Shown: one piece after another, positions 9,038 to 18,139 of the stretch
How the letters are laid out: each line of letters opens with the position of its first letter
Position numbering within the stretch: the first letter of the stretch is position 1
Assembly (NCBI RefSeq): GCF_002443155.1
Contig: NZ_CP023667.1
Span: 372,001 to 436,000, forward strand
Origin: Alcaligenes faecalis
GTDB lineage: Bacteria; Pseudomonadota; Gammaproteobacteria; Burkholderiales; Burkholderiaceae_B
Length of the DNA: 64,000 nt
Direction: 5' to 3'
Program-made: the position numbers and the translations under genes
The notes under the pieces: generated by a model
What the model saw: only the letters and a program-made list of their open reading frames with translations
Told to the model about the DNA's origin: nothing
Database searches by the model: none

Positions 9038-9114
9038 TGGGGAATCGCCAAGCTGGTTAAGGCACTGGATTTTGATTCCAGCATGCGAAGGTTCGAATCC
9101 TTCTTCCCCAGCCA
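9038..9114 (+). tRNA. tRNA-Gln (anticodon TTG), CCA encoded
   Basis: The sequence folds as a cloverleaf. The acceptor strands are TGGGGAA (9038-9044) and TTCCCCA (9104-9110), with discriminator G9111 and encoded CCA (9112-9114). The anticodon stem CTGGA/TCCAG encloses the loop TTTTGAT, giving anticodon TTG. The T-loop is TTCGAAT. The U1-A72 pair and G73 are typical of tRNA-Gln. It lies between ispE and prs, the usual position in Burkholderiales. Confidence 0.97.
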
Positions 9115-9141
9115 CCTTTCAGGCCTAGCCTGCGATAATGT

Positions 9142-9187
9142 AAAGCTGTTGAGTCGTTACCTTAACGAGGTCCCGATCAACAGCTTT
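9142..9187 (+). promoter_or_regulatory. Hairpin in the prs leader (or tRNA-Gln terminator)
   Basis: Perfect 11-bp arms, AAAGCTGTTGA (9142-9152) and TCAACAGCTTT (9177-9187), enclose 24 nt that hold a smaller CGTTA/TAACG hairpin. The second arm runs into GCTTTTCC. It may terminate the tRNA transcript or form a structured 5' leader of prs; a GATAAT-like box lies just upstream at 9133-9138. There is no convincing -35. Confidence 0.5.
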
Positions 9188-9218
9188 GCTTTTCCTGCAT
9201 CAAAATCTATCTCCCATC

Positions 9219-10169
9219 ATGGCACAAGACCGATTCATGATCTTCACCGGCACGGCTAATCCTCGCCTTGCTGTCGATGTCGTCAACCACCTTGATATGT
9301 CGCTGGGGAAGATGACGGTGGGTCGCTTCTCCGACGGGGAGGCCATGGTTGAAATCAATGAAAACGTACGCGGTCGCGATGTTTTCGTTCTGCAGCCCAC
9401 CTGCGCTCCCACCAACGACAATCTGATGGAAATCATGGTGATGGTCGATGCCTTGCGCCGCGCTTCGGCCGGTCGCATCACCGCTGCCATCCCTTATTTC
9501 GGTTATGCCCGTCAGGATCGACGTCCCCGTTCGGCGCGCGTGTCGATCTCTGCCAAGGTCGTGGCCAATATGCTGCAAGTGGTCGGTGTTGATCGCGTCA
9601 TGATGATGGATCTGCACGCTGACCAAATCCAGGGTTTCTTCGATATCCCTGTCGACAATATCTACGCTTCCCCCATTTTGCTGGGCGATATCTGGCGCTG
9701 TAACTACCAGGACATGGTGGTTGTCTCGCCTGACATCGGCGGTGTGGTGCGCGCACGTGCATTGGCCAAGCAACTGGAAGTGGATCTGGCCATTATCGAC
9801 AAGCGTCGCCCACGTGCCAACGTATCCGAAGTCATGAACATCATTGGTGACGTCAACGGACGCACCTGCATCCTGATGGACGACATGGTGGATACGGCCG
9901 GCACGCTGTGCAAGGCGGCTGAAGCTCTGAAAGAGCGCGGTGCCAAGGCGGTTTACGCCTACTGTACCCACCCTGTGCTCTCGGGCGAGGCCATTGAACG
10001 TATTACGCATTCCCAGTTGAACGAGCTGGTTGTCACGGACACCATTCCTTTGTCCGCCAAGGCCCGCGAGTGCAGCAAGATTCGCCAGCTGTCCTGTGCA
10101 GCGCTGTTGGGCGAGACCATCTTGCGTATCTCGAACGCGGAGTCCGTCAGCTCCTTGTTCACTGACTAA
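9219..10169 (+). CDS. prs: Ribose-phosphate pyrophosphokinase
   Basis: This 316-residue enzyme transfers pyrophosphate from ATP to ribose 5-phosphate to make PRPP for nucleotides, His, Trp and NAD. The ATG at 9219 gives the canonical [11 protein letters not shown] start; an in-frame TTG at 9186 would add 11 residues inside the leader hairpin and is unlikely. The metal/ATP motif DLHADQ is at 131-136 and the PRPP-binding loop DDMVDTAGT at 221-229, both intact. It is followed by a short terminator and then rplY. Confidence 0.97.
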   Translation: MAQDRFMIFTGTANPRLAVDVVNHLDMSLGKMTVGRFSDGEAMVEINENVRGRDVFVLQPTCAPTNDNLMEIMVMVDALRRASAGRITAAIPYFGYARQDRRPRSARVSISAKVVANMLQVVGVDRVMMMDLHADQIQGFFDIPVDNIYASPILLGDIWRCNYQDMVVVSPDIGGVVRARALAKQLEVDLAIIDKRRPRANVSEVMNIIGDVNGRTCILMDDMVDTAGTLCKAAEALKERGAKAVYAYCTHPVLSGEAIERITHSQLNELVVTDTIPLSAKARECSKIRQLSCAALLGETILRISNAESVSSLFTD

Positions 10170-10207
10170 GTTTTTTAGCGTGCGCTGGTCGCGGCGCACG
10201 TCAACTA

Positions 10208-10228
10208 GGTAGGCAACTACCGTTTTTT
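10208..10228 (+). terminator. Probable terminator after prs
   Basis: A short hairpin, GGTAG/CTACC with a GCAA tetraloop (10208-10221), is followed by G and six T (10223-10228). It lies 38 bp after prs and 36 bp before rplY. The stem is only 5 bp, so readthrough into rplY is likely to be substantial. Confidence 0.55.
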
Positions 10229-10264
10229 CGCAGTGGTCCATGACCCTGCAAATTGGAGTTTTCC

Positions 10265-10864
10265 ATGAAATTCACCGCTACGTCGCGTGATGTACAAGGT
10301 ACGAGTGCGAGCCGCCGCCTGCGTCACGCTGGCCGAGTTCCTGCTATTGTTTACGGTGGCGAAGAACAGCCCGTCGTGATCTCTCTGGATCATAACGAGA
10401 CTTACCACAACCTGCGCAAAGAAGCCTTCCACGCTTCCATCCTGACGATGGAACTGGACGGTAAAGCTGAAAAAGTGCTGTTGCGCTCGGTTCAGTGGCA
10501 CCCCTACAAGCAGCAAGTTCTGCACGTTGACTTCCAACGCGTTCTGGCTTCGCAAGCCATCACCACCAAAGTTCCTCTGAACTTTGAAGGTGGCGATGTG
10601 TCCCCAGCCGTCAAGCTGAGCAGCCAAGTTATCAGCCACATCCTGACCGAGCTGGAAATCACCTGCTTGCCAGCCAACCTGCCTGCGTCCATCACTGTGG
10701 ACCTGAGCGGCATGACTGCCAACGCCAACGTGCACCTGGACAGCATTAAGCTGCCACGTGGCGTGACTTACGCTGGCAACGACACCAACCCTCTGCTGGC
10801 TGCTGCTTTGCCAGTTGGCGGTGGTGCTGCTGCTTCGGAAGCAACAGAAGAAAGCGCCGAGTAA
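10265..10864 (+). CDS. rplY: 50S ribosomal protein L25/general stress protein Ctc
   Basis: This 199-residue protein is the long, two-domain L25 (Ctc type). The N-terminal 5S rRNA-binding domain ([20 protein letters not shown]...) is followed by the beta-rich C-terminal domain and an acidic, alanine-rich tail ending EATEESAE. The start ATG at 10265 has GGAG eight bases upstream; an earlier TTG at 10253 would overlap that ribosome site. L25 binds 5S rRNA in the large subunit. The order prs-rplY-pth is widely conserved. Confidence 0.96.
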   Translation: MKFTATSRDVQGTSASRRLRHAGRVPAIVYGGEEQPVVISLDHNETYHNLRKEAFHASILTMELDGKAEKVLLRSVQWHPYKQQVLHVDFQRVLASQAITTKVPLNFEGGDVSPAVKLSSQVISHILTELEITCLPANLPASITVDLSGMTANANVHLDSIKLPRGVTYAGNDTNPLLAAALPVGGGAAASEATEESAE

Positions 10865-10909
10865 TCAAGATTGCCAGCCGGCTTCGGTCGGCTCGCAGCT
10901 TGGCGAATC

Positions 10910-10949
10910 AACCCCTGTCAGCGTATGCTGGCGGGGGTTTGTTATTTGT
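10910..10949 (+). terminator. Probable terminator/attenuator between rplY and pth
   Basis: AACCCC (10910-10915) pairs with GGGGTT (10934-10939) and an inner CAGC/GCTG extends the stem. It is followed by TTGTTATTTG. It lies 45 bp after rplY and ends just before the pth leader, so it may reduce rather than abolish cotranscription. Confidence 0.45.
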
Positions 10950-10992
10950 GCCTGCGCCTTTACCGGAGCAGGCGCTTTCTGCGAAAACATTC

Positions 10993-11589
10993 ATGTCTGA
11001 GCCTATCCGTTTGATTGTTGGCCTGGGGAATCCTGGCCCTGAGTACGAAACCACCCGCCACAATGCGGGCTTTTGGTTGGCAGACCAGTTGGCCGATGAT
11101 CTGCATGCAACGTTCAACCTGGAAAAGTCCTTTTTCTCCTGGGTGGCCAAAGCGCGTTTCGAAGGTGAAAACGTCATCATCGCCAAACCCATTACCTTCA
11201 TGAACAAGTCCGGGCAAGCCGCCGGTGCCTTGATGCGTTTCTACAAGCTCAAGCCCGAACAGGTGCTGGTCCTGCATGACGAACTGGATTTGCTGCCCGG
11301 TCAGGTGAAGATGAAAAAAGGGGGTGGGCACGCTGGGCATAACGGCCTGCGCGACATCCAGTCCGCCTTTGGGACACCGGATTTCTGGCGCTTGCGCCTG
11401 GGCATTGGTCACCCTCGCACCTTGGGCCTGGCCCAGCAAGTGGTGAACTTTGTGCTGCATACCCCTCGCAATGAAGAGCTGCGCGAGATCGAGGACGGCA
11501 TGAACCGTTGCCGCGTCATGATGCCTGCTTTGCTGCGTGGCGACTTTGAGCAGGCGACCCGCCAGCTTTACGCGCCCCAGAAGGCTTGA
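10993..11589 (+). CDS. pth: Peptidyl-tRNA hydrolase
   Basis: This 198-residue enzyme recycles tRNA from prematurely released peptidyl-tRNA. The [10 protein letters not shown] motif (residues 10-19), the catalytic His23 in TRHNAGF, the FMNKSGQA segment, and HDELDLLPG and [14 protein letters not shown] motifs are all present. The ATG at 10993 gives the normal N-terminus; the frame is open upstream but those residues overlap the preceding hairpin. The CPBP gene follows after 3 bp, so the two are probably cotranscribed. Confidence 0.96.
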   Translation: MSEPIRLIVGLGNPGPEYETTRHNAGFWLADQLADDLHATFNLEKSFFSWVAKARFEGENVIIAKPITFMNKSGQAAGALMRFYKLKPEQVLVLHDELDLLPGQVKMKKGGGHAGHNGLRDIQSAFGTPDFWRLRLGIGHPRTLGLAQQVVNFVLHTPRNEELREIEDGMNRCRVMMPALLRGDFEQATRQLYAPQKA

Positions 11590-11592
11590 TAC

Positions 11593-12414
11593 ATGAAGCC
11601 AGCGCCAAGCAGCCAGATGCGTTTCCGGGACGAGCTTAAAGACTTCTTTTATTTTCTGCGTCACCCTCGCAGCGCCCGGCGTTTGCCTGGCAGAGTCCAG
11701 GGTGATGGCTGGTATCTGGACTGGTTTGCTCCCTTGCCCTGGAAGCGTCTGCTGCAATGGGCGGGCATGCTTTGGCTGATTAATGCGCTGGTACTGGGTC
11801 CGATCGCGGTCTCGGTAGCGGGTGTGGGTGGTGCGCAGCATCGTCTGGACCCGACACGTATTCCTTGGGTGCAAGCCATTATTTGGGCACCCATTGTGGA
11901 AGAGTTGGTCTTTCGTTTCGTGCTGAGACGGCCGTCACAATGGCTGACGGTTGTTCCGCTGGCGGTGTTCCTGATGTTTCAGGGACCAGGCTGGTGGTTG
12001 ATACAAGGCTTGCTGGTCTTGTGCCTGGCTATCTGGATAAGCCGTTATACCGGCATGCCACGCGAGGCTTTACCTGCAGGCAGCAGCTGGTGGCGCAAGC
12101 TGGTGGGCGCCTTGCAGGGAAGGGCGTGGCGCTTTTCATCCATGCGACGCTATTGGCGTTTCTTTCCCTGGGTGTTTTATGGTGCAACGCTGGCCTTTGG
12201 TGCGCTGCATTTGTATAACTTTCAGCTCAACAGCATGAGCTGGTATTTGCTTCCCATGCTGGTGCTGCCCCAATGTCTGACAGGGCTGGTGCTGGCCTGG
12301 CTGCGAGTGCGTCGAGGCATGGGTGCCTCGATCGTGCTGCATGCCATCTTCAATGGTGGCCCGGTCTTGCTGATTATTGGCCTGCTCAAGCTGTTTGACG
12401 GCATTCCTGTCTAG
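11593..12414 (+). CDS. CPBP-family (Rce1/Abi-like) intramembrane metalloprotease
   Basis: This 273-residue membrane protein has several hydrophobic segments. It carries the three CPBP motifs: Glu103-Glu104 with Arg108 in EELVFR, FGALH with His206, and HAIFN with His250 and Asn254. These coordinate the metal and water in Rce1-type proteases. Family roles include processing of prenylated proteins or bacteriocin immunity; the substrate here is unknown. It begins 3 bp after pth, and no bacteriocin-like gene is nearby. Confidence 0.85.
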   Translation: MKPAPSSQMRFRDELKDFFYFLRHPRSARRLPGRVQGDGWYLDWFAPLPWKRLLQWAGMLWLINALVLGPIAVSVAGVGGAQHRLDPTRIPWVQAIIWAPIVEELVFRFVLRRPSQWLTVVPLAVFLMFQGPGWWLIQGLLVLCLAIWISRYTGMPREALPAGSSWWRKLVGALQGRAWRFSSMRRYWRFFPWVFYGATLAFGALHLYNFQLNSMSWYLLPMLVLPQCLTGLVLAWLRVRRGMGASIVLHAIFNGGPVLLIIGLLKLFDGIPV

Positions 12415-12480
12415 GCAAGCCCGCGTTTCAAGGCGCTAGCCTGTGTCCCCGGCACGACTGTTCTGACCCGTCTGCGGGCT

Positions 12481-12504
12481 TTGTAGCGCCCAAGGGCGCT
12501 ACAA
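12481..12504. promoter_or_regulatory. Perfect inverted repeat upstream of ychF
   Basis: TTGTAGCGCCC (12481-12491) and GGGCGCTACAA (12494-12504) form a perfect 11-bp palindrome with a 2-nt centre, 41 bp before the ychF ATG. TACAAT at 12500-12505 resembles a -10 box, so the palindrome could be an operator over the promoter. There is no uridine run, which argues against a terminator. Confidence 0.45.
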
Positions 12505-12545
12505 TAGCGCATCGTTTATATAACTCTTTGATTTTCAGGATACTC

Positions 12546-13637
12546 ATGGCACTGCAATGCGGCATCGTTGGCTTGCCCAACGTTGGTAAATCCACTCTGT
12601 TCAACGCTCTGACCAAAGCCGGCATTGCGGCTGAAAACTACCCCTTCTGCACCATCGAACCGAACGTCGGTGTGGTCGAAGTTCCTGACCAGCGTTTGCA
12701 AGATCTGGCCAAGATCGTGAACCCCGAGCGCATTTTGCCTGCCGTGGTGGAATTTGTGGACATCGCCGGTCTGGTCGCAGGTGCTTCCAAAGGCGAAGGC
12801 CTGGGTAACCAGTTCCTGGCCAATATCCGTGAAACCGACGCCACCGTGCACGTGGTGCGCTGTTTTGCCGATGACAACGTGATTCACGTTGCCGGTAAAG
12901 TGGACCCCCTGGCTGACATCGAAATCATCAACACCGAATTGGCGCTGGCTGATTTGGGCGTGGTTGAAAAAGCCGTGCACCGCAATCAGAAGCTGGCTCG
13001 TTCGGGCGATAAAGATGCTGCCAAACTGGTGGCCTTGCTGGAGCGTATCGAAAAAGCGCTGGGCGAAGGCAAGTCCGTGCGTTCGCTGAAGCTGGACGAG
13101 GACGAGCTGCACCAGATCAAGTCTTACGGCTTCATCACCGCCAAGCCCACTATGTACGTGGCCAACGTGAAAGAAGACGGTTTCACCAACAACCCACACC
13201 TAGAAGCCGTGCAGAACTATGCTGCCGCTGATGGCGCTCCTGTTGTTGCCGTATGTGCCGCTGTAGAAGCCGAAATCGCTGAACTGGACGACGCTGACAA
13301 GATTGAGTTCTTGTCCGATCTGGGCATGGAAGAGCCTGGTCTGAACCGTGTGATTCGCGCCGCCTACAGCCTGCTGGGCCTGCAAACCTACTTCACCGCA
13401 GGCGTCAAAGAAGTCCGTGCCTGGACCATCCGCGTGGGCGACACCGCCCCTCAAGCCGCTGGCGTGATCCACACCGACTTCGAGCGCGGCTTCATCCGTG
13501 CACAGACCATCGCTTTTGATGACTTTGTGGCTTGCAAAGGTGAGCAAGGCGCCAAGGAAGCCGGCAAGATGCGCGCTGAAGGTAAGGAATATGTCGTGAA
13601 AGATGGTGACGTGCTGAACTTCCTGTTCAACGTCTAA
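12546..13637 (+). CDS. ychF: Ribosome-binding ATPase YchF (Obg-like ATPase)
   Basis: This 363-residue P-loop protein of the TRAFAC class hydrolyses ATP, binds ribosomes and influences the oxidative stress response. The Walker A/G1 motif GLPNVGKS is near residues 9-16, with the DIAGLV switch motif (DxxG) and a C-terminal TGS domain ending [14 protein letters not shown]. The ATG at 12546 gives the standard MALQCGIVG start. A strong terminator palindrome follows the stop. Confidence 0.97.
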   Translation: MALQCGIVGLPNVGKSTLFNALTKAGIAAENYPFCTIEPNVGVVEVPDQRLQDLAKIVNPERILPAVVEFVDIAGLVAGASKGEGLGNQFLANIRETDATVHVVRCFADDNVIHVAGKVDPLADIEIINTELALADLGVVEKAVHRNQKLARSGDKDAAKLVALLERIEKALGEGKSVRSLKLDEDELHQIKSYGFITAKPTMYVANVKEDGFTNNPHLEAVQNYAAADGAPVVAVCAAVEAEIAELDDADKIEFLSDLGMEEPGLNRVIRAAYSLLGLQTYFTAGVKEVRAWTIRVGDTAPQAAGVIHTDFERGFIRAQTIAFDDFVACKGEQGAKEAGKMRAEGKEYVVKDGDVLNFLFNV

Positions 13638-13660
13638 GCTTCTTGCAAGTGTTGTAGATG

Positions 13661-13697
13661 TGGCAGGTGCCTGATATCAGGCACCTGCCATTTTTCT
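13661..13697 (+). terminator. Rho-independent terminator of ychF
   Basis: A perfect 30-bp palindrome (13661-13690, left arm TGGCAGGTGCCTGAT) is followed by TTTTTCT. It ends ychF transcription and isolates the toxin-antitoxin pair downstream. Confidence 0.85.
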
Positions 13698-13706
13698 GCT
13701 ATTATC

Positions 13707-13725
13707 TATAACACTTAGTGTTATA
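13707..13725. promoter_or_regulatory. Palindromic operator of the toxin-antitoxin pair
   Basis: TATAACACT (13707-13715) and AGTGTTATA (13717-13725) form a perfect 9-bp inverted repeat with a single-base centre, 17 bp before the toxin start. Type II modules are normally autorepressed by the antitoxin's helix-turn-helix at such a site. The AT-rich arms also resemble -10 sequences, so binding would cover the promoter. Confidence 0.65.
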
Positions 13726-13741
13726 AATTACGCTTGAGGCT

Positions 13742-14134
13742 GTGGTGAGGGTTTTCAAAAATGCATGGTTCGAGCGGTTCGCCCGCAAACAGGGCATTGC
13801 GGATCTGGCGCTTTTGGATGCGATAACACGAGCCGAGCGTGGGCTTGTCGATGCAGATCTAGGCGGGGGCTTGGTCAAGCAGCGTGTGGCCCGTAGTGGT
13901 CAGGGCAAGGCGGGTGGGTTTCGGACCATTATTCTCTACCGTACAAACGAGCGTGCTTTCTTTGTATATGGTTTTGCTAAAAGTGATCGCGCCAATATTG
14001 ATGCGGATGAAGAAGCGGCGTTCAAGAAGGCTGCCACTTATGTGTTGGGTTTGTCAGAAGCCCATTTGGCCCAGCTGATCAGCATGGGGCAATTTACGGA
14101 GGTACATGATAATGACAAAAAAATATCGAAGTGA
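13742..14134 (+). CDS. RelE/HigB-like toxin (PF06296 type)
   Basis: This 130-residue protein belongs to the RelE/ParE superfamily group once called DUF1044: FKNAWFERFARKQGI, GGLVKQRVARSGQGKAGGFRTIILY and FFVYGFAKSDRANI are the typical core. Such toxins are usually ribosome-dependent mRNA interferases; activity here is inferred. It is toxin-first, as in higBA, and overlaps the antitoxin by about 23 bp. There are two adjacent GTG candidates (13742 and 13745) behind GAGG at 13736-13739; the second has the better spacing. Confidence 0.85.
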   Translation: MVRVFKNAWFERFARKQGIADLALLDAITRAERGLVDADLGGGLVKQRVARSGQGKAGGFRTIILYRTNERAFFVYGFAKSDRANIDADEEAAFKKAATYVLGLSEAHLAQLISMGQFTEVHDNDKKISK

Positions 14135-14429
14135 AGCTTACGCCGCAATCCATGAAACGATGCAGGCCTTGCAAGAAGTTGGCGCTATCGACAAACAGAC
14201 CATGCGTGAGTTTGATGAGTCTTGTTTAACGCCAGTCCTGCCTATGCCGCCTGAGCGTATCCGTGCTTTGCGTGAACGTGAGCATCTTTCGCAGCCTGTG
14301 TTTGCACTCTATTTGAATGTCAGTAAAAACCTGGTTTCCGACTGGGAGCGTGGAGTCAAAAAACCGGGTGGCCCCGCTTTGCGCCTGTTGACGGTGGTCG
14401 AGAAGAAAGGCATTCAAGCAATCGCCTGA
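14112..14429 (+). CDS. HigA-like antitoxin with XRE helix-turn-helix
   Basis: From ATG 14112 the protein has 105 residues; GGAGGT at 14098-14103 is 8 bases upstream, whereas an ATG at 14106 is only 2 bases away, so 14112 is preferred. The C-terminal half is an XRE-type helix-turn-helix (IRALREREHLSQPVFALYLN, then VSDWERGVKKPGGPALRLL). The N-terminal helices probably bind the toxin. It should neutralise the upstream toxin and repress the operon at the 13707-13725 palindrome. Confidence 0.86.
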   Translation: MTKKYRSEAYAAIHETMQALQEVGAIDKQTMREFDESCLTPVLPMPPERIRALREREHLSQPVFALYLNVSKNLVSDWERGVKKPGGPALRLLTVVEKKGIQAIA

Positions 14430-14465
14430 TCATCTCCCCGCTGCTTGCTCAAGCAACACATCAGC

Positions 14466-15263
14466 TCAATAAACCGGCGTTTCCCTGCTAGTTGCCAGAT
14501 ACTGACTGGGCGGCTGCCCCAACGCACGACGAAAAATCGTAGAAAACGCGCTCGGGCTGCTAAAGCCTAGATCTGAGGCCACTCGGGTTATCGGCTCCCC
14601 ATTCCCCAAACGAGTAATTGACACCAGCAGGCACATTTGCTGTCGCCAGGCCAGGTAGGTCATGCCCATATGCTCCTTGAAGCGGCGGGTAAAGGTGCGA
14701 CGGCTTAGCATGGCCCAGGCGGCCATTTCGTCGGTGGAGATATTCTGGGTCGGATTATCCAGAAAGCGCTGGCATGCGGCTCCTAATCTGCCGTCAGAGG
14801 GCAGAGGAGCACTCAAGCCCAGTCTGGGCATCAGCCGGATTTCTTCCACCAGCAAACCAATGACGTGATGAGTACGCCCGCAATCCGGTCGTTCGGCAGG
14901 CAGTTCCATGGCCGCGCTGAACAGGTGCCGTAGTAAGGGCGAGACACCGAACACTTGGCAATCATCTGGCAATTGTGCCTGCTCGATGGCTTGCGGTGTC
15001 AGATAGGTATTCACCATGGTCACATCGCCGCGCATGTGCATTTCATGCGCCACGCCCGGTGGCACCCACAGCGCCCGTTTGCTGGGCACCACCCAATTGC
15101 CTTTTTCCGTGAACATAGACAGGACCCCCGACGCAGCATAAGCCAGTTGCCCGCATTGGTGCACGTGGTTGGGAAAAATCGATCCTGATGTGAAGGCGCG
15201 CAGGCTGACTTCCACATCCCAGTTCGAGTTTTCCAGAGGGTAGTCATTTAGAGAAATACTCAT
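14466..15263 (-). CDS. AraC-family transcriptional regulator
   Basis: This 265-residue protein has an N-terminal cupin-like sensing domain (FPNHVHQCGQLAYAASGVL... VPPGVAHEMH) and a C-terminal double helix-turn-helix (about residues 165-260; FTRRFKEHMGMTYLAWRQQ, FSSPSAFSTIFRRALGQPP). It is divergent from the crotonase gene with 96 bp between starts, so that gene is a plausible target. The effector is unknown. Confidence 0.88.
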   Translation of the reverse strand: MSISLNDYPLENSNWDVEVSLRAFTSGSIFPNHVHQCGQLAYAASGVLSMFTEKGNWVVPSKRALWVPPGVAHEMHMRGDVTMVNTYLTPQAIEQAQLPDDCQVFGVSPLLRHLFSAAMELPAERPDCGRTHHVIGLLVEEIRLMPRLGLSAPLPSDGRLGAACQRFLDNPTQNISTDEMAAWAMLSRRTFTRRFKEHMGMTYLAWRQQMCLLVSITRLGNGEPITRVASDLGFSSPSAFSTIFRRALGQPPSQYLATSRETPVY

Positions 15264-15359
15264 GGCCCAATTTTGCCAAAAACTGACCCGCTTTTAAAGG
15301 TGGGAATTTGGTAGTCCCCATAAGATCAGCAAACATTCATTACTTGGGGATAAGAGGGA

Positions 15360-16130
15360 ATGGAAGATTTTGAGTATTTAACGGTGCAGCGGGAAGGCGC
15401 GGTGCTGCTAGTGGGCTTGAACCGGCCAGAAAAGCGCAACGCCATGTCCTTGGCTGTGATGCATGAATTGCGCCGAGTTTTCTCCACCATAGGCAGCGAT
15501 ATCGGGGCCGCCGTGCTCTACAGCACCAGCCAGCATTTTTGTGCGGGGCTGGATCTGGGCGAAGTGCGTAATCAGTCGGTGATTGATTGCGTGCACTTCT
15601 TTCGCGAATGGCACGAGACCTTCGAGCTGATTCAGTACGGCAAGGCGCCCGTGGTAGCCGCGATGTCGGGTGCCGCCATTGGTGGCGGTCTGGAAATTGC
15701 CACGGCCTGCCATATCCGTGTGGTCGATGAAACCGCATTTTTCTCTTTGCCTGAAGGCATGCGTGGTCTTTACGTCGGCGTGGGTGGCTCCGTGCGCCTG
15801 CCGCGTCTGGCAGGTTTGAGCTTGATGACGGACATGATGTTGACGGGACGTAGCGTCTATGCCGAAGAAAGCATTGCCAAAGGTATTGCTCAATACCTGA
15901 CCCCCGCTGGCGAGGCCTTGAGCAAGGCCAAGGAGCTGGCCAGGACGATTGCCTCCAATCTGCCCATGACGAACTACGCCATTACTCATGTACTGCCGCG
16001 TATCACCGATCAAAGCCAGCAGGACGGTTTGCTGACCGAGGCCTTGATTGCAGCCGTTGTTCAGTCCGATCCGGCAACCAGCGCCAGGCTGGCTGACTTT
16101 CTGGACAAGAAAAAGAACAAGGTGAGCTGA
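15360..16130 (+). CDS. Crotonase/enoyl-CoA hydratase family protein
   Basis: This 256-residue protein has the crotonase fold. The oxyanion-hole segments HFCAGLDL (about residues 59-66) and GAAIGGGLEIA (104-114) are present. Glu132 in LPEGMRGLYVGVGGS sits near the usual catalytic glutamate region, but the surrounding sequence differs from typical EchA (PEIKLG...GG). It could be a hydratase, isomerase or CoA hydrolase. It lies alone beside a divergent AraC regulator, with no other acyl-CoA gene nearby, so pathway and substrate are open. Confidence 0.82.
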   Translation: MEDFEYLTVQREGAVLLVGLNRPEKRNAMSLAVMHELRRVFSTIGSDIGAAVLYSTSQHFCAGLDLGEVRNQSVIDCVHFFREWHETFELIQYGKAPVVAAMSGAAIGGGLEIATACHIRVVDETAFFSLPEGMRGLYVGVGGSVRLPRLAGLSLMTDMMLTGRSVYAEESIAKGIAQYLTPAGEALSKAKELARTIASNLPMTNYAITHVLPRITDQSQQDGLLTEALIAAVVQSDPATSARLADFLDKKKNKVS

Positions 16131-16231
16131 GCCCGGCATCGACAAGAAGTAGAAGTTTCTCAACTAAATCGCCAATTAAGCCATCGCTGTGACTTGGCGT
16201 CAAAAACAAATGAGCAGTAAGGGAGATCTGT

Positions 16232-18139
16232 ATGTGTGGTTATGTCGGGGTGTTCTCTGCGGTCCCTACGGACTTGCCCAGAAATATGTTTGATCAGGCT
16301 TTGCGTGAAATCCATCATCGCGGGCCAGATAGTTCCAGCACCTGGTTTGATCCCATGGGGCAAGTGGGTTTTGGTTATGTACGACTGGGTTTGGTGGGCC
16401 TGGGCAATGGCACCCAGCCTATCGTCGCGGACGAGGGCGACTTGGTCTTAATGGTGAACGGTGAGTTTTATGACTACAAGCGCATTCGCAAAGAGCTGGA
16501 AGATAGCGGCTGCCGCTTCAAGACGTCTTCAGACAGCGAAATTGCGCTGCATTTGTATCGGCGTCATGGTGTGCGCGCTCTTAAAGAGCTGCGCGGCGAG
16601 TTTTCGATTCTTTTGTATGACCGCGCACGTCGTCAACTGATCGCGATTCGGGACCGGATTGGTGTCAAACCCTTGTACTACGCCGAGCACAATGGCCGCT
16701 GGTACTTTGGGTCCGAGATCAAGGCCTTGTTGGCAGCCGGCGTTCCTGCCCAGTGGGATGAGGACTCGTATGCGAATCGCTACTTCATTTTGCGCGATCG
16801 CACGGTGTTTCAGAAAATCCGCAGTGTGCGACCAGGCTCCTGGCTGATTGTGGATCAAAGCGGAGTCCAGACCGAGAGCTACTGGGATTGGAGTTTCCCG
16901 GACGCTGCCAAGGCCATGGAAGCCCGCTCCGAGCAAGAGCAGATTGAAGGTTTGCGCGCGGTGATCGAGGAGTCCGTCAAGCTGCGCCTGCATGCGGATG
17001 TACCCATCGGGGTGTGTCTGAGTGGCGGCCTGGATTCATCGGCCATGCTGGGCATGTGCACTCAATTGCAAGGTCAGCGGTTGCAGGCGTTTCACCTTTC
17101 CTTCGAAGGTGAAGAGGGCTATGACGAGCGTCACTTTGCCGAGATTGCCGCCCAGCACAATCAGGCGCATATGAATGTGCTTAGCGTCAGCTCCAACGAC
17201 CTTGCAGACAATTATGAACATGCGCTCTGGCATGCCGAAGTGCCGTTCACCAATGCACACAGCGTAGGCAAGTACTTGCTGTGCAAGTTCGTGCAAAACA
17301 ATGGCATGCGGGCCGTGATTACGGGCGAGGGCGCTGACGAGGTCTTTGCCGGTTATCCCTACAGTCGCCGGGACATGGTCTTGTACGACAACCAGGGGCA
17401 GGATCAGGCCGTGGTCTCCGAGCTCTTGCAGCAGATTGGGGCTGGTTCCAGCCGTTATCTGGAAAGCCAGGAGGTGGGTACTGCCTGGGTAAACCGCGAG
17501 TTGGGACACAGGGTGTCCTGGCTGGACGGACAGGCTGGGATTTTTGATCCTTTGGCCAGTCTGTACAGCACCGGCTTTATAGATAGGAATGCTTATCGCG
17601 ATCCCTACGGTCAGTTCTACAACCGCCTTCAACCGCACTCCTTTGCGGCTTGGTCGCCCGTGAATCGTGCCTTGTATATGGTCGCCAAATCCAGTCTGCC
17701 CAATGTGGTGCTGACTTCGCTAGGTGACCGTATGGAGATGGCAGGTAGCCTGGAAGGACGCCCGCCCCTGCTGGATCACCGAGTCGTGGAATATGCGTGC
17801 AGCCTGTCTGTGCCCATGAAGGTGCGCGGCAAGACCGAGAAGTACGCCTTGCGTGAAGCAATGCGGCCTTATTTGCCTGCTGAAATCTACGAGCGCAAAA
17901 AGCAGTACTTCCGTGCACCGCCGGCCAGCCTGGCGCCTCAGTCCCGACTACATCAATTTGTCAGCGACACCTTGCATAGCGATTTCCTGAATCGCGTGCC
18001 TTTCTTTGATGCGGGTCGAGTCAGAAATTTCCTGAAGAAAATCCCCACGCTTTCTAGTGAGCAGCGCTTGTCTGCTGATCACTTGTTGATGGAAATCGCG
18101 GGGCTTTGCCTGATGCAGAAGCGGTTTTCAATCAACTAG
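16232..18139 (+). CDS. asnB: Asparagine synthase (glutamine-hydrolysing) family protein
   Basis: This 635-residue two-domain enzyme has a class II glutaminase with nucleophile Cys2 after Met removal, RGPD (30-33), and VNGEFYDY. It also has a synthetase domain with the PP-loop SGGLDSS (264-270) and GEGADEVFAGY. Family members amidate aspartate or, in secondary-metabolite clusters, other carboxylates. It is longer than E. coli AsnB (554), nearer the PEP-CTERM/clustered subfamily size. It is followed 51 bp later by an EamA permease. GGGAGA lies shortly before the ATG. Confidence 0.88.
   Translation: MCGYVGVFSAVPTDLPRNMFDQALREIHHRGPDSSSTWFDPMGQVGFGYVRLGLVGLGNGTQPIVADEGDLVLMVNGEFYDYKRIRKELEDSGCRFKTSSDSEIALHLYRRHGVRALKELRGEFSILLYDRARRQLIAIRDRIGVKPLYYAEHNGRWYFGSEIKALLAAGVPAQWDEDSYANRYFILRDRTVFQKIRSVRPGSWLIVDQSGVQTESYWDWSFPDAAKAMEARSEQEQIEGLRAVIEESVKLRLHADVPIGVCLSGGLDSSAMLGMCTQLQGQRLQAFHLSFEGEEGYDERHFAEIAAQHNQAHMNVLSVSSNDLADNYEHALWHAEVPFTNAHSVGKYLLCKFVQNNGMRAVITGEGADEVFAGYPYSRRDMVLYDNQGQDQAVVSELLQQIGAGSSRYLESQEVGTAWVNRELGHRVSWLDGQAGIFDPLASLYSTGFIDRNAYRDPYGQFYNRLQPHSFAAWSPVNRALYMVAKSSLPNVVLTSLGDRMEMAGSLEGRPPLLDHRVVEYACSLSVPMKVRGKTEKYALREAMRPYLPAEIYERKKQYFRAPPASLAPQSRLHQFVSDTLHSDFLNRVPFFDAGRVRNFLKKIPTLSSEQRLSADHLLMEIAGLCLMQKRFSIN

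Noticed and set aside
9115..9218. Attachment site and integrase downstream of tRNA-Gln
   Set aside because: No integrase or direct repeat of the tRNA 3' end follows; prs is directly downstream in the usual order.
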